From Prolixibacteraceae bacterium (GTDB lineage: Bacteria > Bacteroidota > Bacteroidia > Bacteroidales > Prolixibacteraceae), in the NCBI GenBank assembly GCA_019163175.1, contig JAFLKN010000003.1, positions 434,001 to 498,000 on the forward strand: a stretch of 64,000 bases of DNA. Reading direction: 5' to 3'. A model generated the notes under the pieces. The model was not told the origin of the DNA. It did no database searches and saw only the letters and a program-made list of their open reading frames with translations. The position numbers were made by a program, and so were the translations under genes. This document shows, in pieces, positions 1-10,217 of the stretch; position 1 is the stretch's first letter; each line of letters opens with the position of its first letter.

Positions 1-562
1 GTTTCATTCCATTCAGTTGTTCGGTAAATTCAGCCCAGTGGTTGTGGTAGCCAAATTTCATTCCCGATTTCTGACAAAGCTCTCCGCTAAGATTAAAAAT
101 GTCCAGATAGCGAACCATATCGTCATAGGTCTTACGCATACTTTCATCCATCCATGGGCTAATCACATATTTTTGGCCCATGTAGGCTGCATCTTCAACG
201 GTATACTTCCATGAATCAGTAAAGTCCATTTTCGAGGCATCCCAATGATTTTTTCCCATGACAGTGTGTCCACATGGCATTTTCAAGCCAAGATCATCGA
301 GCACTTTTTTAAACTCTTTGGCGGAATATCCATAAAATTTACGATCGATATAATTGGCATGTTCAACATGTTTATAACCGATTTTGGCCAGTTGAGTTAA
401 TGTTCCAAGCGGATCTTTTTTCATATCGTCTCGAACAGAATACAATTGTAACCCGATAATTTCTGAAGGCTTGGATGCTGCCCAGGCAGTTCTCGACAAA
501 AGAGCAGTTCCGGCAAGTAGAACTGTACTATTTTTTATAAATGACCGACGTGATGTTTCCAT
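1..562 (-). CDS. Tat-exported sugar phosphate isomerase/epimerase-like TIM-barrel protein (partial, 3' end outside window)
   Basis: The N-terminal 187 codons are present; the gene runs off the left edge. The start at 562 opens with a twin-arginine signal (SRRSFIK near residue 4-10, then a hydrophobic stretch ending around WAA), so the protein is probably folded in the cytoplasm and exported by Tat. The mature part starts with IGLQLYSVRDDM and later has YHNHWAEF, both typical of the xylose-isomerase-like TIM-barrel family (AP_endonuc_2 fold), whose members isomerise or epimerise sugars using a divalent metal. The substrate cannot be read from the sequence. It lies 32 nt downstream of an exported esterase on the same strand, which suggests a shared role in carbohydrate breakdown. 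The family call is good; the exact reaction is unknown. Confidence 0.75.
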   Translation of the reverse strand, partial: METSRRSFIKNSTVLLAGTALLSRTAWAASKPSEIIGLQLYSVRDDMKKDPLGTLTQLAKIGYKHVEHANYIDRKFYGYSAKEFKKVLDDLGLKMPCGHTVMGKNHWDASKMDFTDSWKYTVEDAAYMGQKYVISPWMDESMRKTYDDMVRYLDIFNLSGELCQKSGMKFGYHNHWAEFTEQLNGMK

Positions 563-594
563 TGTTTATGCTTTTATAGGTTTATGGTTAGTTT

Positions 595-1458
595 TTAAAA
601 TTGGTGAAATGACTGAGAAACAAAATCCAGAACAGTTGGCAAAGATTCGCGCCAATATGTCCAGTTATGGGCACCATCGCGAATGCGGAATTCGTGAGGA
701 ATTTCCTTTTTACGCAAAGCAATATGAACAAGGCTGTTTCCTTCGAAAAGAAAATCGTCATCGCCACAATCGATATACCACCGAACAGCTTTTTTCTGAT
801 CATCTGGCATAGATTTTATCAATTCGAGGACACTATGACGGCTGTAATACTTGGTTAAATTATCTTTCGAAATGCCGGGATATTGTTTGTCCCAACGTGC
901 AGAGGCTTCTTCGATAGATATAGGACCACATGATGCACTTAACGGACAAGCTGATGAAAACAATTCGGGGTGGTGCAAAGCATACATAAATGTTCCGCCC
1001 CCACCCATAGATAAACCGGAAATCGCACGGTAGCGCTTTTCTGCCCTAACCCGATAGTTCTTTTCAATGTAGGGCATAAATTCCTGAAAGAAGAAATCTT
1101 CGTAATTCCAGTCGCCTTTGGGACTGTTGAAATAACCACGCTGCCCGGTATTTCCATCGGGCATCACAATAATCATGGCGGTGCATTTACCTTCAGCGAT
1201 GGCTTTGTCGGCAATTAGTTTTACTTCGCCAAACTGAACCCAGCCCGATTGGTCATCTCCAGATCCGTGTAACAAGTATAAAACAGGGTAGCTACGTCCC
1301 GAAGCGTCGTAGTCGGCAGGAAGATAGATCGCGTATTTACGGTCCATCTTCAGGATTTTGCTTGGCATCGAAAGGTTGTCTGACACTTTGCTGCCTTGTG
1401 CAAACAGAAATACAGGTGCAAACAAGCAAATAATCAGAAATGAAATTAGTTTTTTCAT
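595..1458 (-). CDS. Exported CE1-type alpha/beta-hydrolase esterase
   Basis: A 287-residue protein with a clear Sec signal peptide (cleavage near FAQG, residue 21). It has the esterase D/feruloyl esterase fold: oxyanion region LLHGSGDD near residue 64, nucleophile in GLSMGGGG near residue 150, an acidic residue in DCGDDDF, and a C-terminal histidine in DGAHNWTYW. These form a complete Ser-Asp-His triad. CE1 relatives remove acetyl or feruloyl groups from hemicellulose, or hydrolyse small esters; the substrate here is not known. It precedes the Tat-exported TIM-barrel protein in the same direction with a 32-nt gap, so the two are probably co-transcribed. Confidence 0.8.
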   Translation of the reverse strand: MKKLISFLIICLFAPVFLFAQGSKVSDNLSMPSKILKMDRKYAIYLPADYDASGRSYPVLYLLHGSGDDQSGWVQFGEVKLIADKAIAEGKCTAMIIVMPDGNTGQRGYFNSPKGDWNYEDFFFQEFMPYIEKNYRVRAEKRYRAISGLSMGGGGTFMYALHHPELFSSACPLSASCGPISIEEASARWDKQYPGISKDNLTKYYSRHSVLELIKSMPDDQKKAVRWYIDCGDDDFLFEGNSLVHIALRKKEIPHEFRIRDGAHNWTYWRESLPTVLDFVSQSFHQF

Positions 1459-1491
1459 GTTGGCTTAGGTTTATTGGTTTTGAAATTTATA

Positions 1492-1890
1492 CTATTGATA
1501 GGGTAGATTACCATTCTTAGTTCCCTCTTCGGCTCTCATAATTTCTATCACCACATAATTGCTATTCCCACGCCATGGTAGTGAATGCAAGTATTCTTTG
1601 TATCGAAGTTCGACAAACTTGCCACTATTGCGTTCAAGAACTGAAGCAATACTGTCATCGGTGACACTAAACTCAAACTCATTGCTTTGCAAAGCCCCAG
1701 GAGTTGTTGACTTAAATCCGTCCTGAATCAAACGGCCTTCGTATGTCTTAAAAACATACCCTTTTTTTACGAAGAAATTCAGGTTGCCAGCTTTAACTCC
1801 TTCGCCAAAAACAAAGTAATATCGCCACCAGAAGATCAGTACCAAAATAAGAATGACCACAAATAAACCTATGCCCAGAAATTTCTTCAT
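1492..1890 (-). CDS. Small membrane-anchored protein of unknown function
   Basis: A 132-residue protein starting at the ATG at 1890, where the hydrophobic anchor (about residues 4-22) follows two lysines. An upstream in-frame start at 1938 would add 16 residues of unlikely sequence. After the anchor comes a soluble domain with FGEGVKAGNLNFFVKKG and a YEGRL motif, a conserved pattern I associate with a short Bacteroidota family that databases sometimes mislabel as 6-phosphogluconate dehydrogenase; it has no Rossmann motif. The function is unknown. It is followed by the esterase gene on the same strand after a 33-nt gap. Confidence 0.6.
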   Translation of the reverse strand: MKKFLGIGLFVVILILVLIFWWRYYFVFGEGVKAGNLNFFVKKGYVFKTYEGRLIQDGFKSTTPGALQSNEFEFSVTDDSIASVLERNSGKFVELRYKEYLHSLPWRGNSNYVVIEIMRAEEGTKNGNLPYQ

Positions 1891-2078
1891 TGTGTTATTT
1901 TTTTGTTTTCGAAAGATAAAAATAAACAATCCGATCAATCTTTTGGCGGGTTGTGGCTTATTATTCCTGAGATGTTTTTCCCAGGCAATAATTTGACATT
2001 ATTTCTAGAAAGTAAAGAGACTACCTTTCGGAGTAATTGAATTCATTGGAGGGTGAAAATCAAGCAAAAAGACCTGTA

Positions 2079-2654
2079 TTATTCGCTATCAGCTTTTTCG
2101 AATTCTCTGGTTGATTTAACTCTCATCAACATAAATGCAAGGATAATCAAAAGCGATGAAGCAACATTAACACCAATACACAAGCCGGGATTGCCTGGCG
2201 TAAACATCCACACCGAAATGTTTGCAATACTAGCCAGAAGCAGAATGCTAAAAAAATAGTACAGCATTACTCTTTTAATGATATCACCGCCCAATTGCGA
2301 TTTTACCATGTTGTTCCGAATCTGAGGCAATATCTTCGGAAATTCTTTTTCAAGCCGAACACCTTCACGAAATGCGGCATGTAAAAGTTCGTGATAAACC
2401 TTCATGTCAAGAAACCAGATAACCAGAATTCCAACAGAAGCCGCAATGCAAATCCCAATAACCAATACCCAAATGTTTATTGGCACCACTTCCTTTTTAC
2501 TAAGTACAAACCCGATTGCCCCCAACGTGACCAAAAGCCAGTGTGAGGCAAGTTTCCTGTACTCCAGTTCTAAACCATTGAAATGTCTTTCTTCTTCACC
2601 AATGTGATTGTATATCTCCATTAGCTGATCAAATGATAAGTCTTTCTTTGTCAT
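2079..2654 (-). CDS. Four-helix membrane protein of unknown function
   Basis: A 191-residue protein starting at the ATG at 2654; an extension to 2714 would run into the terminator hairpin and is less likely. The N-terminus is acidic and helical (LSFDQLMEIYNHIGEEERHF), followed by two adjacent transmembrane segments, a cytoplasmic-looking amphipathic stretch with LEKEFPKILPQIRNNM, then two more transmembrane segments. I do not recognise the family. It is separated from groL by a strong bidirectional terminator. Confidence 0.6.
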   Translation of the reverse strand: MTKKDLSFDQLMEIYNHIGEEERHFNGLELEYRKLASHWLLVTLGAIGFVLSKKEVVPINIWVLVIGICIAASVGILVIWFLDMKVYHELLHAAFREGVRLEKEFPKILPQIRNNMVKSQLGGDIIKRVMLYYFFSILLLASIANISVWMFTPGNPGLCIGVNVASSLLIILAFMLMRVKSTREFEKADSE

Positions 2655-2712
2655 GGTATTCCTATATTTCTGATTTTGAAATATTAACAATCGAAAGGCA
2701 TTGGTGTTCAAC

Positions 2713-2750
2713 AAAAAACCCCCTTCCGGTGAACCGAAAGAGGGTTTTTA
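2713..2750. terminator. Bidirectional intrinsic terminator after groL
   Basis: A-rich and T-rich flanks surround a hairpin whose arms include AAAACCC/GGGTTTT and CCGGT/ACCG. It ends groESL transcription on the minus strand. Confidence 0.8.
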
Positions 2751-2781
2751 ATATGTTTATTTGAAGGGTATGCGCGGTCGA

Positions 2782-4434
<1,653 letters not shown>

Positions 4435-4453
4435 TTAAATCGTTATTAATCAA

Positions 4454-4735
4454 TTACTCAGCAACAAATAAAACGTCAGTTTGCGACATCAACAAAAAGT
4501 CAGTTCCATCAATGTTTAATTCAGTTCCTGAATATTTTCCGTAGAAAACTACGTCACCAACATTGATTTCCATTGGCTCATCTTTCTTAGGAGAACCTAC
4601 CAATACTACTTTACCAACCTGTGGTTTTTCTTTTGCTGAATCAGGAATAATGATTCCGCTAGCTGTTTTCTTTTCTGCTTCCTTGGGCTGAACCAAAATT
4701 TTACCAGCCAGGATTTTTCCTTTTAAATCTGCCAT
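4454..4735 (-). CDS. groS: Co-chaperonin GroES
   Basis: A 93-residue co-chaperonin of normal length. The mobile loop, which docks on GroEL, is seen as AEKKTASGIIIPDSAKEKPQ, followed by the VGKVVLVG and VGDVVFYGKYSGTE strands. It is the first gene of the groES-groL operon. The roughly 215 nt upstream, as far as the fucosidase gene, are AT-rich and must hold the promoter, but no convincing consensus box was found. Confidence 0.97.
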   Translation of the reverse strand: MADLKGKILAGKILVQPKEAEKKTASGIIIPDSAKEKPQVGKVVLVGSPKKDEPMEINVGDVVFYGKYSGTELNIDGTDFLLMSQTDVLFVAE

Positions 4736-4954
4736 TTCAATTTATTTTTTAGGTTAAACTTATTTTTTTAAATTTTGTACTCCTTTTTTAGCAGATACTA
4801 TGCCAAAGAAGTTATTGCAATCAATGCAGACAGGAATGGGACATTTTTTCATTTTAAAACTTAGCCATTCCACTCACAATGTGGTAACACACTGAATTAA
4901 AAGCGTTTTAACAAAACTCCAAAATCTGTCATTTTGGTGTCAGACTGTCAGACT

Positions 4955-6412
4955 TTAATAAATCTCGACATTTGAAATAACCGGACAGGCTTTTGAATCT
5001 TTTATTACTACCCGCACTTTTTGTGCATCAACCGGATTGATGCGCAGAATTCGTTTGTATCCAATTGTTGTTCCCGAAGCAACTTCCTGCCATGCTCCGT
5101 CTTTTTCAATTTCAACGGAAAAGCTTTTTACACGCTGCCCAAGTTTAATGTATTCCTGAACCAGCACATAGCTGATCGTTTTGCTTTCGCCCAGATCAAT
5201 TTCGAGGTTTCCTGCGGTTTCCTGATCGTTGGTTGCCCAATACGTTTCTTTATTTCCATCGGTAACCATTGAAGCTTCGTAAACCGGAGAATCGCCACGA
5301 ATGGCGGATGCTTTGGCTGTTTTATTAATCGCCAGATTCGTTTTAAAACGCTCGTCGATTAGCTTTTTCCATTCCAAAAGCGAAGCCACGTCAATCTCGT
5401 TAATCAGCCCACGACGATCGGGGGGAATATTAAGGATTAAATTGGCGCCTCTTCCTACTGAACTGAGGTAAATATCAAACAGTTTCTCAGGAGTTTTAAC
5501 CAGCGAATCTTCTTTGGCATGGTAAAACCATCCCGGACGAATCGAGACATCAACTTCTGCAGGAATCCAGCTTGTGCCCGTTTCGCTGCCCGTGTTCAAT
5601 ATTTCCTGAATGCCACTTTTACCGGCATAAAGCGTATCTGCAGTGATCGTATTCCAGTTGGTTTCGTTTACATATCCGCTTTCGTTGCCGCACCAACGAA
5701 TGTCTGGACCCGCATCGCTAAAGAAAATGACATTGGGTTCCATTCCACGTATCAAATTCAAGGTTGTTGGCCAATCGTAATAGGTTTTGCCATCGATTTT
5801 ACGTTTTTCATTAGCGCCACCATAATAACCATCGCCACCGTTGGCACCGTCAAACCACATTTCGAAAACAGGCGTATGCGCTGCAAAAAGCTCTTTCAAT
5901 TGATTACGGTAATATTCAACATACGATGGTGAGCCATAATCGGCGCGATTACGATCCCAGGGTGAAAGGTAAACTCCGAATTTAAGACCTTCTGCCCTAC
6001 AGGCTTTCTCTACCTCGTCAACCACATTGCCTTTGCCTCCTTTATACGGACTGTTCTTTACTGAATGTTCAGTATATTGGCTGGGCCATAAACAAAAGCC
6101 ATCATGGTGTTTGCAGGTAAGAACCAATCCATTCAAGCCCGCAGCTTTAAAGGTCTTGGTCCATTGCGTTACATCCATGGCCGTTGGGTTAAAAACCGAT
6201 TCACTTTCGTCACCAAATCCCCACTCTTTATCGGTGAAGGTGTTTGTTGTAAAATGTACAAAAGCGTACTGTTCCATTTCGTGCCAGGCCAACTGGCGAT
6301 CAGTAGGAACCGGCAAAACCGGTTGCGGAGGAGTAACTTCTTTTTTACAGGCAGTAAATACAAGCAAAACATTCAGGAATACCAGGCTTACTAAAGAAAT
6401 TGATCGGTTCAT
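4955..6412 (-). CDS. GH29 alpha-L-fucosidase lipoprotein with C-terminal discoidin/CBM32-like domain
   Basis: A 485-residue lipoprotein (lipobox FTAC, Cys22), so it should be anchored in the periplasm or on the outer surface. Residues 40-350 are a GH29 catalytic domain: HFTTNTF, the hallmark KHHDGFCLWPS at 101, and the nucleophile Asp188 in EMWFDGANGG. GH29 enzymes release alpha-L-fucose by retaining hydrolysis. Residues about 355-485 form an F5/8 type C (galactose-binding-like) module with WATNDQ and LEIDLGESKTISYV. No SusC/SusD pair is adjacent, so this is not in a classic polysaccharide utilisation locus. It is transcribed on its own, downstream of the secG terminator. Confidence 0.9.
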   Translation of the reverse strand: MNRSISLVSLVFLNVLLVFTACKKEVTPPQPVLPVPTDRQLAWHEMEQYAFVHFTTNTFTDKEWGFGDESESVFNPTAMDVTQWTKTFKAAGLNGLVLTCKHHDGFCLWPSQYTEHSVKNSPYKGGKGNVVDEVEKACRAEGLKFGVYLSPWDRNRADYGSPSYVEYYRNQLKELFAAHTPVFEMWFDGANGGDGYYGGANEKRKIDGKTYYDWPTTLNLIRGMEPNVIFFSDAGPDIRWCGNESGYVNETNWNTITADTLYAGKSGIQEILNTGSETGTSWIPAEVDVSIRPGWFYHAKEDSLVKTPEKLFDIYLSSVGRGANLILNIPPDRRGLINEIDVASLLEWKKLIDERFKTNLAINKTAKASAIRGDSPVYEASMVTDGNKETYWATNDQETAGNLEIDLGESKTISYVLVQEYIKLGQRVKSFSVEIEKDGAWQEVASGTTIGYKRILRINPVDAQKVRVVIKDSKACPVISNVEIY

Positions 6413-6443
6413 TGTGTGTTAGTTTAAATTGGCGAATGAGTGA

Positions 6444-6481
6444 GAAAAAAAAAGTCTTCAATGGGATGCATTGAAGACTTT
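6444..6481 (-). terminator. Intrinsic terminator of the rpoN-activator/lptE/secG operon
   Basis: A perfect 13-bp stem (AAAGTCTTCAATG and its complement around a 5-nt loop) is followed on the minus strand by a run of eight T. It lies 41 nt past the secG stop. Confidence 0.85.
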
Positions 6482-6521
6482 CAGTTATCGTTTATTCAGA
6501 TTTTAACCTGAAATGGTTGTC

Positions 6522-6887
6522 TTATTTCGTTGAATCCGGAGCCGCAGTGGTTGTTGCAGGAGCAGCAACAGGTGCATCGGCAGCAGGGAAACTTGGAACC
6601 TGATTTGGATCAACAGCATTTTCAATTTTATCTTTAATTGCTGATTGAGCACCAGCTTGATTATCTCTTGGAATGAAAGCTGTACCTACAATTGAAAGAA
6701 TTAACAATGCTCCGGCTAAAACCCAGGTTGCTTTTTCGAGAAAGTCGGCAGTTTTGCGAACTCCCATAATCTGGTTTGAAGCCTGAAAATTACTTGCTAA
6801 ACCTCCACCTTTTGAATTCTGAACCAATACAATCAAAATGAGTAAGATGCAAGTAATGAATAATAAAACTGTGATCAGTGTGTACAT
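6522..6887 (-). CDS. secG: Preprotein translocase subunit SecG
   Basis: A 121-residue protein with the SecG pattern: a first transmembrane helix (residues 2-22), the conserved VLVQNSKGGGLASNF loop, then a second helix around 52-70. A low-complexity Ala/Pro/Thr tail after residue 95 is common in Bacteroidota SecG. It assists SecYEG in protein export at the inner membrane. It is the last gene of a minus-strand operon and lies 11 nt after the TPR gene. Confidence 0.93.
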   Translation of the reverse strand: MYTLITVLLFITCILLILIVLVQNSKGGGLASNFQASNQIMGVRKTADFLEKATWVLAGALLILSIVGTAFIPRDNQAGAQSAIKDKIENAVDPNQVPSFPAADAPVAAPATTTAAPDSTK

Positions 6888-6898
6888 GTTAATATGAA

Positions 6899-7567
6899 TT
6901 AATTGTTCTTTAAATTTTTGATTTTTTCAATATGACCGGCAAAGTAAGTACTTTTTTCCGGATATTTCAAACTTAATTTTTCAAATATCTGAATGGCTTT
7001 TTTATAGTAACCCTGTTGCGAATATATTAGAGCAAGCGTTTCGGTAACCAAATCATCCGATTCTTCTTCCGTTTGCTTCGGGCTATCCATTGGAGAAAGG
7101 CTTTCGGCTTCTTTTAGTGGAGGCATTTTCGGCTGTGCTTCCAGAAATTTTTCAATCAGGCTAATCCGTTTCCCTGACTTTTCCTGAATTGACCTTGCTA
7201 CCTCGCCTATGGTTCCTTCAGCATTCTCCGGAGTTTCCAATTTGTATTCTGTAGGAAGAATAAGGCTTAAAATGTCGAGGTCTGGAGAAGTAGCATTGTC
7301 AGAGGAAGCATCCTTGTTTAATTCAGTTTCCCTTGTCTTCTCATTTAGAAAAAGGTAAAGTTTCCGACGATCCTGAATATGCAGTGCACCGCGAATCAAT
7401 TCCTGTTCGAACGAAGAATCGTCCAGATTTTTCAGGTTTCTAAGGTAAAGCATCCAACCAGCCTCAAATGCAGGAAACCGCTCAACCATCTCTTTCAGGA
7501 GAGGCAGCGATTCCTTATTTAATTTTTCAGGAGCCTGCATGTATTGGAAGATCAGATTGGCTGTCAT
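6899..7567 (-). CDS. TPR-containing cytoplasmic protein of the lptE-secG operon
   Basis: A 222-residue protein without a signal peptide. The C-terminal part (about 165-215) carries a recognisable tetratricopeptide unit (LALIYSQQGYYKKAIQIFEK followed by LSLKYPEKSTYF); the N-terminal half has leucine-rich helical pairs that may be divergent TPRs (FPAFEAGWMLYLRNL). The middle is acidic and likely flexible. Its position between lptE and secG (3 nt and 11 nt gaps) is one I recall from other Bacteroidota, which points to an envelope-related role; the actual function is unknown. Confidence 0.75.
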   Translation of the reverse strand: MTANLIFQYMQAPEKLNKESLPLLKEMVERFPAFEAGWMLYLRNLKNLDDSSFEQELIRGALHIQDRRKLYLFLNEKTRETELNKDASSDNATSPDLDILSLILPTEYKLETPENAEGTIGEVARSIQEKSGKRISLIEKFLEAQPKMPPLKEAESLSPMDSPKQTEEESDDLVTETLALIYSQQGYYKKAIQIFEKLSLKYPEKSTYFAGHIEKIKNLKNN

Positions 7568-7570
7568 GGC

Positions 7571-8089
7571 TTACCAGTTTGCAATTGATGCGTTGAAAAT
7601 ATCGTCAGTCAGCTTTTTAATAATTTCAGGAACCAGGCTTTCTTCAACAGTACTCAGTGAATTGTTGCTGTCGAAATCCTCGTAGGCTGTAAATGTTTTT
7701 TCCCAGTCTTGCTCGTGGTCCTTGTTGTTTACAAACTTCACTTTTATGGTTACGGTCAGTCGGTTTTGCGCAGCAAGGTCACCCTCCTGAATATTCATTG
7801 GCCTGACTTCATAGTCGGTTACCTGTCCGGAAAATTCCAAATCTCCGTCTTCTTGTATTTGGTTCAAAGAGGTTTGCCTTATCAGCTTTTCTTGTAACCC
7901 ATCGGTAAATTGCTGGCTTAGGTTTGGGTTTACCAACCGGGCACGATTCGGAAAGTAACTAACAGTAAACGTCTTTACATTCGGGGCAATTGATGCGCCA
8001 GTAAATGAATAACTGATTTTACAGGCAGTAAAAGCAACCGAAATGAGTAGCACTGAAAACAGGATGAGTATAGATCTTCGTATCGTCAT
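7571..8089 (-). CDS. lptE: LPS assembly lipoprotein LptE
   Basis: A 172-residue lipoprotein (lipobox FTAC, Cys23). The sequence after the Cys, KISYSFTGASIAPNVKTFTV, and the later VTDYEVRPM strand match the LptE family of Bacteroidota. LptE plugs the LptD barrel and helps place lipopolysaccharide in the outer leaflet. It lies 2 nt after the sigma-54 activator gene and 3 nt before the TPR gene, so the operon couples a transcription regulator with LPS transport. kdsB, needed for Kdo in the LPS core, is divergent from the same operon. Confidence 0.85.
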   Translation of the reverse strand: MTIRRSILILFSVLLISVAFTACKISYSFTGASIAPNVKTFTVSYFPNRARLVNPNLSQQFTDGLQEKLIRQTSLNQIQEDGDLEFSGQVTDYEVRPMNIQEGDLAAQNRLTVTIKVKFVNNKDHEQDWEKTFTAYEDFDSNNSLSTVEESLVPEIIKKLTDDIFNASIANW

Positions 8090-8091
8090 AA

Positions 8092-9324
8092 TTAATCGAT
8101 GTTGTATTCTTTGATTTTCCGATAAAGGGTTCGTTCCGAGATGCCCAGCTCACGGGCTGCATATTTACGCTTGCCTTTGTGCTTTTCAAGTGCCTTCTGT
8201 ATCATTTCCACTTCCTTGTCTTCGAGCGATAACGATTCTTCGACAAATTCTTCGGTGTCGTAAATATTTTCGTGCGTTACCGGATTTATTGTTACCCGGT
8301 TGGCTGTAGGTTGATCAGGAATATAATTTCCGCTTTCGGTTTGGTAAAGTTTACGAATCAATTGTGCATTATCGTCATGAACAGTAGCTACCGAAGTTTC
8401 ATTCTGAAGAATATCGTGTACCAGTTTTTTCAGATCATTCATGTCCTTTTTCATGTCGAATAAAATCTGGTACAGAATTTCGCGCTCCGATGAGAATGTT
8501 TTTTCATCGACACTATGATACAGGGCAGGCAATTTACTTTCGTTGCTCACCGGGATGTAACGCATCAGAGTTTTTCCGTCAATAAGCCGCTCTTTTTCGA
8601 TGATCGAAATTTGCTCAGTAATGTTTTTCAATTGCCGTACATTGCCAGGCCAACGGTAATTAAGCAATATTCCTACGGCTTCATTATCAAGCCTGATGGC
8701 TGGCATTCGGTATTTATCGGCAAAGTCGGAAGCAAACTTGCGGAAAAGCAGATGAATATCTTCAGTACGGTCACGCAAAGGCAATACCCTGATTGGAACC
8801 GTATTTAAACGGTAATAGAGATCTTCGCGAAATCTGCCTTTTTCGATTGCATCCAGAATATTTACATTGGTAGCTCCAACCACCCTGACATTTGTTTTCA
8901 TCACTTTCGAAGAGCCTACTTTCATAAACTCGCCGGCTTCGAGTACGCGAAGCAAACGAACCTGAGTAGAAAGTGGCAACTCCCCTATCTCGTCAAGAAA
9001 TATAGTTCCGCCATCGGCTTCTTCAAAATAACCTTTGCGATCGGCCAAAGCACCAGTAAACGAACCCTTTTCGTGGCCGAAAAGTTCCGAATCAATAGTT
9101 CCTTCAGGAATTGCACCGCAGTTTACCGCAATGTATTTACCATGTTTACGAGCCGAAAATTGATGGATGATCTGTGGAAAAGATTCCTTTCCGGTTCCGC
9201 TCTCGCCGGTTATTAATACCGAAAGATCGGTGGGTGCCACCTGAACCGCAATCTCGATCACATGCAACAGGCCGGGCGAACTGCCAATTATTCCAAATCG
9301 TTGTTTTATTTCCTGAATATCCAT
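8092..9324 (-). CDS. Sigma-54-dependent transcriptional activator (AAA+ domain and Fis-type HTH, no receiver)
   Basis: A 410-residue enhancer-binding protein. The AAA+ domain starts almost at the N-terminus: Walker A GESGTGKE at 40, the sigma-54 contact loop as GSFTGA at 87 (Ser in the second position of GAFTGA), Walker [13 protein letters not shown] near 105, and the arginine-finger region [11 protein letters not shown] linker with acidic residues leads to a Fis-type helix-turn-helix at about 385-408 ([19 protein letters not shown]). There is no receiver, PAS or GAF domain, so activity is probably controlled by a partner protein or by expression level. It heads the operon with lptE, the TPR gene and secG. 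Confidence 0.92.
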   Translation of the reverse strand: MDIQEIKQRFGIIGSSPGLLHVIEIAVQVAPTDLSVLITGESGTGKESFPQIIHQFSARKHGKYIAVNCGAIPEGTIDSELFGHEKGSFTGALADRKGYFEEADGGTIFLDEIGELPLSTQVRLLRVLEAGEFMKVGSSKVMKTNVRVVGATNVNILDAIEKGRFREDLYYRLNTVPIRVLPLRDRTEDIHLLFRKFASDFADKYRMPAIRLDNEAVGILLNYRWPGNVRQLKNITEQISIIEKERLIDGKTLMRYIPVSNESKLPALYHSVDEKTFSSEREILYQILFDMKKDMNDLKKLVHDILQNETSVATVHDDNAQLIRKLYQTESGNYIPDQPTANRVTINPVTHENIYDTEEFVEESLSLEDKEVEMIQKALEKHKGKRKYAARELGISERTLYRKIKEYNID

Positions 9325-9341
9325 TGTACGGACAATATGTT

Positions 9342-9400
9342 TAACTTTGCAAAATTACAATTTTAACGTTTAAGTACTGTTCAAAATTAAATTAACTTTG
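9342..9400. promoter_or_regulatory. Divergent promoter region between the sigma-54 activator and kdsB
   Basis: Two exact matches to the Bacteroidota -7 element TAnnTTTG read rightward (TAACTTTG at 9342 and 9393), and two read leftward (TAATTTTG at 9350-9357 and 9382-9389 on the minus strand). None has a TTG at the preferred 17-23 nt spacing, so which are used is uncertain. Confidence 0.4.
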
Positions 9401-9476
9401 ATTTCAGCGCCTTAAGCTACCCATGTTTTAACATGTTTTAGCTATTTGTAGCGAAATCTTCAATCGAAATTACAAC

Positions 9477-10217
9477 ATGAACTTTATAGGAATTATCCCA
9501 GCGCGTTTTCAGTCCACTCGTTTCCCCGGAAAACCTCTTGTATTGTTGGGCGAAAAACCCATTATTCAGTGGGTATATGAAAATGCAAAAAAAGCGCTTG
9601 ACGAAGTTTTCGTTGCTACCGACGACGAGCGGATATATCAGGCTGTTGAGGCATTTGGCGGAAAAGCAGTTTACACCTCGCCCAATCATCAAAGCGGAAC
9701 CGATCGTTGCGCAGAAGCTGCATCAAAAGTAGCAGAACGACTGAAATTTGATGTGATCATCAACATTCAGGGTGACGAACCTTTCATCCGTCCTGAACAA
9801 ATTGAAGGACTCAAAGCATGTTTCAATTCGCCTGAAACTGAAATCGCAACGCTGATTAAGCCGATTACAAATGCTGCTGAAATTACCAATGTCAATCGCC
9901 CGAAAGTGGTAATTAATAAGAATCAGGAAGCTATGTATTTTAGTCGCTCATCCATTCCGTTTGTTCGCGATTGCGCTTCCGAAGAATGGATCAACCGGAC
10001 AAATTTCTACAGCCACATTGGCATGTACGCCTACCGGTTCGATATTTTGCTCGAACTGACGAAACTACCTGTTGGTATTCTGGAAAAAGCCGAATCGCTC
10101 GAACAACTGCGCTGGCTCGAAAACGGCTATTGTATAAAAACTGCCCAAACTTTATCCGAAAGTATCGGAATTGATACCCCGGAAGATCTGGAGAATGCTA
10201 TGAAATTTCTGGTTTAA
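9477..10217 (+). CDS. kdsB: 3-deoxy-manno-octulosonate cytidylyltransferase (CMP-Kdo synthetase)
   Basis: A 246-residue enzyme of normal length. It starts with [18 protein letters not shown], the nucleotide-binding signature, followed by VATDDERI and [18 protein letters not shown] and [11 protein letters not shown] near the middle and [12 protein letters not shown] near the C-terminus are also typical. It activates Kdo as CMP-Kdo for the LPS inner core in the cytoplasm. Its last four bases overlap the end of the convergent acyl-CoA ligase gene. Confidence 0.96.
   Translation: MNFIGIIPARFQSTRFPGKPLVLLGEKPIIQWVYENAKKALDEVFVATDDERIYQAVEAFGGKAVYTSPNHQSGTDRCAEAASKVAERLKFDVIINIQGDEPFIRPEQIEGLKACFNSPETEIATLIKPITNAAEITNVNRPKVVINKNQEAMYFSRSSIPFVRDCASEEWINRTNFYSHIGMYAYRFDILLELTKLPVGILEKAESLEQLRWLENGYCIKTAQTLSESIGIDTPEDLENAMKFLV

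Noticed and set aside
1492..1890. 6-phosphogluconate dehydrogenase
   Set aside because: Relatives may carry this name, but the protein is 132 residues with a membrane anchor and no NADP-binding motif.
4736..4954. CIRCE operator or clear promoter upstream of groES
   Set aside because: No TTAGCACTC/GAGTGCTAA pair and no exact TAnnTTTG on the minus strand; a weak CCAC...GTGG dyad near 4870-4883 is not convincing.
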